Assembly (NCBI GenBank): GCA_945631445.1
Contig: CALZCR010000099.1
Span: 1-6,616, forward strand
Length of the DNA stretch: 6,616 nt
Direction: 5' to 3'
DNA from: an uncultured Corynebacterium sp.
Lineage (GTDB): Bacteria; Actinomycetota; Actinomycetes; Mycobacteriales; Mycobacteriaceae
Positions 5,681 through 6,616 of the stretch are shown in pieces. How positions within the stretch are numbered: position 1 is the first letter of the stretch; every line of letters starts with the position of its first letter. Both the position numbers and the translations under genes were made by a program. Under the pieces are notes generated by a model, which saw only the letters and a list, made by a program, of their open reading frames with translations, did no database searches and was not told the DNA's origin.

Positions 5681-6588
5681 ACCAACCGCCCACGCACACC
5701 GCCGCCTTCGAGGCGGCGGTGTGCTTCTTTCGCTTGCTCCGCCGGGAACTCCTCTGCGACGCGCGGGCTTAGCTGCCCGTCCTCCACCTGCTGACGCAGC
5801 GCATCTAGTTTCGCGTGTTCACGGGCGAAGTAGGGCACGCCGATCGGCCGAAACTGCACGCCACGTTCCCCGGCGGCGTCATAACCGCGGACGCTGATCA
5901 CTGCCCCGCCGTCGCGGACGGCGCCGGTGATCTCGTCTTGTTGCACGGCGCCGTCGATGAGGCCGTCGACCCCGTCTGGGAACTCCTCGCGTACCCGCTC
6001 AGCGAAGTCTGCGCCACGCGGCAGCACCGTGTCCGCGCCCAGTTGTGTGACCAGCTCTTTGTCCTTCTCAGCGGCGTCGGCGACGACACGGAGCCCGTCA
6101 GCTTTCGCCAGCTGCACCGCGTAGCCGCCCATGGCGCCGGCCGCGCCCGTGACCGCCACCGTCTGCCCTGGCGCAAGCGCCAGCGTGTCTAACGCCAACC
6201 GGGCGGTCAGCGCGTTCATGGGCACGGTCGCCGCCTCCACGTGGGTGGTCCCGCGCGGGGCGCGCACCACGGACTCGGCCGGCAACGCGATTTTTTCCGA
6301 ATACGCGCCGTGGGCGCCGCTGGGCACGACGATCGCCATCACCTCATCCCCCACCGCCAAGTCCGTGTCAGTGTCGGGACCGATGGCCTCGAGCACCCCG
6401 GCGGCGTCCATGCCGGGCACTTTTACTCCGTCGCCACGCTCACCGGCACGTTTCGCGGTGTCGGTCGGGTTGACGGCGTCCGCGTGCACGCGGACGAGCA
6501 CTTCCCCGGGCGCGGGCTCTGGGGCGGGGAGGTCGAAAGCCTGTAGGACGTCGGGTGATCCGGGCTGAGTGAATCCAATAACCTTCAT
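5668..6588 (-). CDS. zinc-independent NADP-dependent MDR oxidoreductase (quinone reductase-like)
   Basis: This is a complete 306-residue medium-chain dehydrogenase/reductase of the quinone reductase/zeta-crystallin type. The N-terminal GroES-like domain shows PGEVLVRV (27-34), VNPTD (39-43), PGMDAAGVLEAIG (58-70), VGDEVMAI (79-86) and HGAYSEKIALPA (93-104). The Rossmann domain has VTGAAGAMGGYAVQLAK at 146-162, in which GAAGAMGG is the dinucleotide-binding loop, followed by LGAD. The C-terminus ends AHRRLEGGGVRGRLVLTF. There is no cysteine anywhere in the protein, so both the catalytic and structural zinc sites of alcohol dehydrogenases are absent. Substrates of such enzymes are typically quinones or reactive enones, but the one here is unknown. 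The gene is convergent with the Vms1-like gene, with 16 bases between the stops. I start at ATG 6586-6588, the first residue of the conserved MKVIGFTQPG; GTG 6595-6597 would add three residues. Confidence 0.92.
   Translation of the reverse strand: MKVIGFTQPGSPDVLQAFDLPAPEPAPGEVLVRVHADAVNPTDTAKRAGERGDGVKVPGMDAAGVLEAIGPDTDTDLAVGDEVMAIVVPSGAHGAYSEKIALPAESVVRAPRGTTHVEAATVPMNALTARLALDTLALAPGQTVAVTGAAGAMGGYAVQLAKADGLRVVADAAEKDKELVTQLGADTVLPRGADFAERVREEFPDGVDGLIDGAVQQDEITGAVRDGGAVISVRGYDAAGERGVQFRPIGVPYFAREHAKLDALRQQVEDGQLSPRVAEEFPAEQAKEAHRRLEGGGVRGRLVLTF
5694..5730 (+). terminator. rho-independent-type terminator for the Vms1-like gene, inside the convergent gene
   Basis: GCACACCGCCGCC (5694-5706) pairs perfectly with GGCGGCGGTGTGC (5712-5724). 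An extra T-A pair closes a three-base TCG loop, giving a 13-14 bp stem. On the plus strand TTCTTT (5725-5730) follows, as expected for an intrinsic terminator. It begins 43 bases after the stop of the Vms1-like gene. The same bases encode the HRRLEGGGV region near the C-terminus of the oxidoreductase. On the minus strand no T-run follows, so it should not stop that gene's own transcription. Confidence 0.7.
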
Positions 6589-6606
6589 GGCCCGCACTGT
6601 AGGTAT
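6589..6606 (-). promoter_or_regulatory. possible -10 element for a leaderless oxidoreductase transcript
   Basis: On the minus strand TACAGT (6596-6601) fits the actinobacterial TANNNT -10 pattern, and the usual six to seven base gap would start the transcript at or next to ATG 6588. There is no clear Shine-Dalgarno before the ATG, which fits leaderless translation. The -35 region lies at or beyond the window edge, so this cannot be confirmed here. Confidence 0.3.
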
Positions 6607-6616
6607 CCCGGCGCGG

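Noticed and set aside
5898..6176. Minus-strand 92-codon frame and several plus-strand frames within the oxidoreductase gene
   Set aside because: These are out-of-frame shadows of a complete MDR gene, with no motif or start signal.

Overview
The window is GC-rich, densely coding DNA from an actinobacterium. Gene order and protein families point to the Mycobacteriales, and a Corynebacterium-like genome is the best guess. A tRNA-modification gene (miaA) lies directly downstream of a class III dioxygenase-like gene, and divergent from them is a gene for a DUF349 coiled-coil protein. From memory, this resembles the M. tuberculosis block Rv2727c (miaA), Rv2728c and Rv2731. GTG and TTG starts, short intergenic gaps and a possible leaderless promoter also fit this group. 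The species cannot be named from the sequence alone.

Layout, left to right. At 1-30 there may be the last codons of a forward gene, ending tail to tail with miaA. Two minus-strand genes occupy 27-1606: a small dioxygenase-fold protein, then miaA, coupled by a TGATG stop/start overlap. A divergent intergenic region (1607-1771) carries a 14-bp-period tandem repeat that may be an operator. Two plus-strand genes follow: the DUF349 protein (1772-3139) and a two-domain GNAT acetyltransferase (3141-4286), separated by one base and read as one operon. A 189-bp gap (4287-4475) with an imperfect inverted repeat precedes a Vms1/eRF1-like protein of the Rv2629 type (4476-5651), which has a very strong Shine-Dalgarno site. 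A convergent zinc-independent MDR oxidoreductase (5668-6588, minus) ends the window. The terminator for the Vms1-like gene appears to lie inside the 3' coding end of this oxidoreductase gene.

How the genes may work together: miaA modifies tRNA, and the Vms1-like protein belongs to a superfamily of ribosome-rescue and peptidyl-tRNA-cleaving factors, so translation is a loose theme. The DUF349, GNAT and dioxygenase-like proteins have no assigned function. I see no mobile element, CRISPR array, tRNA, rRNA or sign of recent horizontal transfer. Most of the window is ordinary conserved actinobacterial core. The points most worth attention are two proteins that appear to lack the signature catalytic residues of their superfamilies, the tandem operator-like repeat, and the terminator embedded in a convergent gene.
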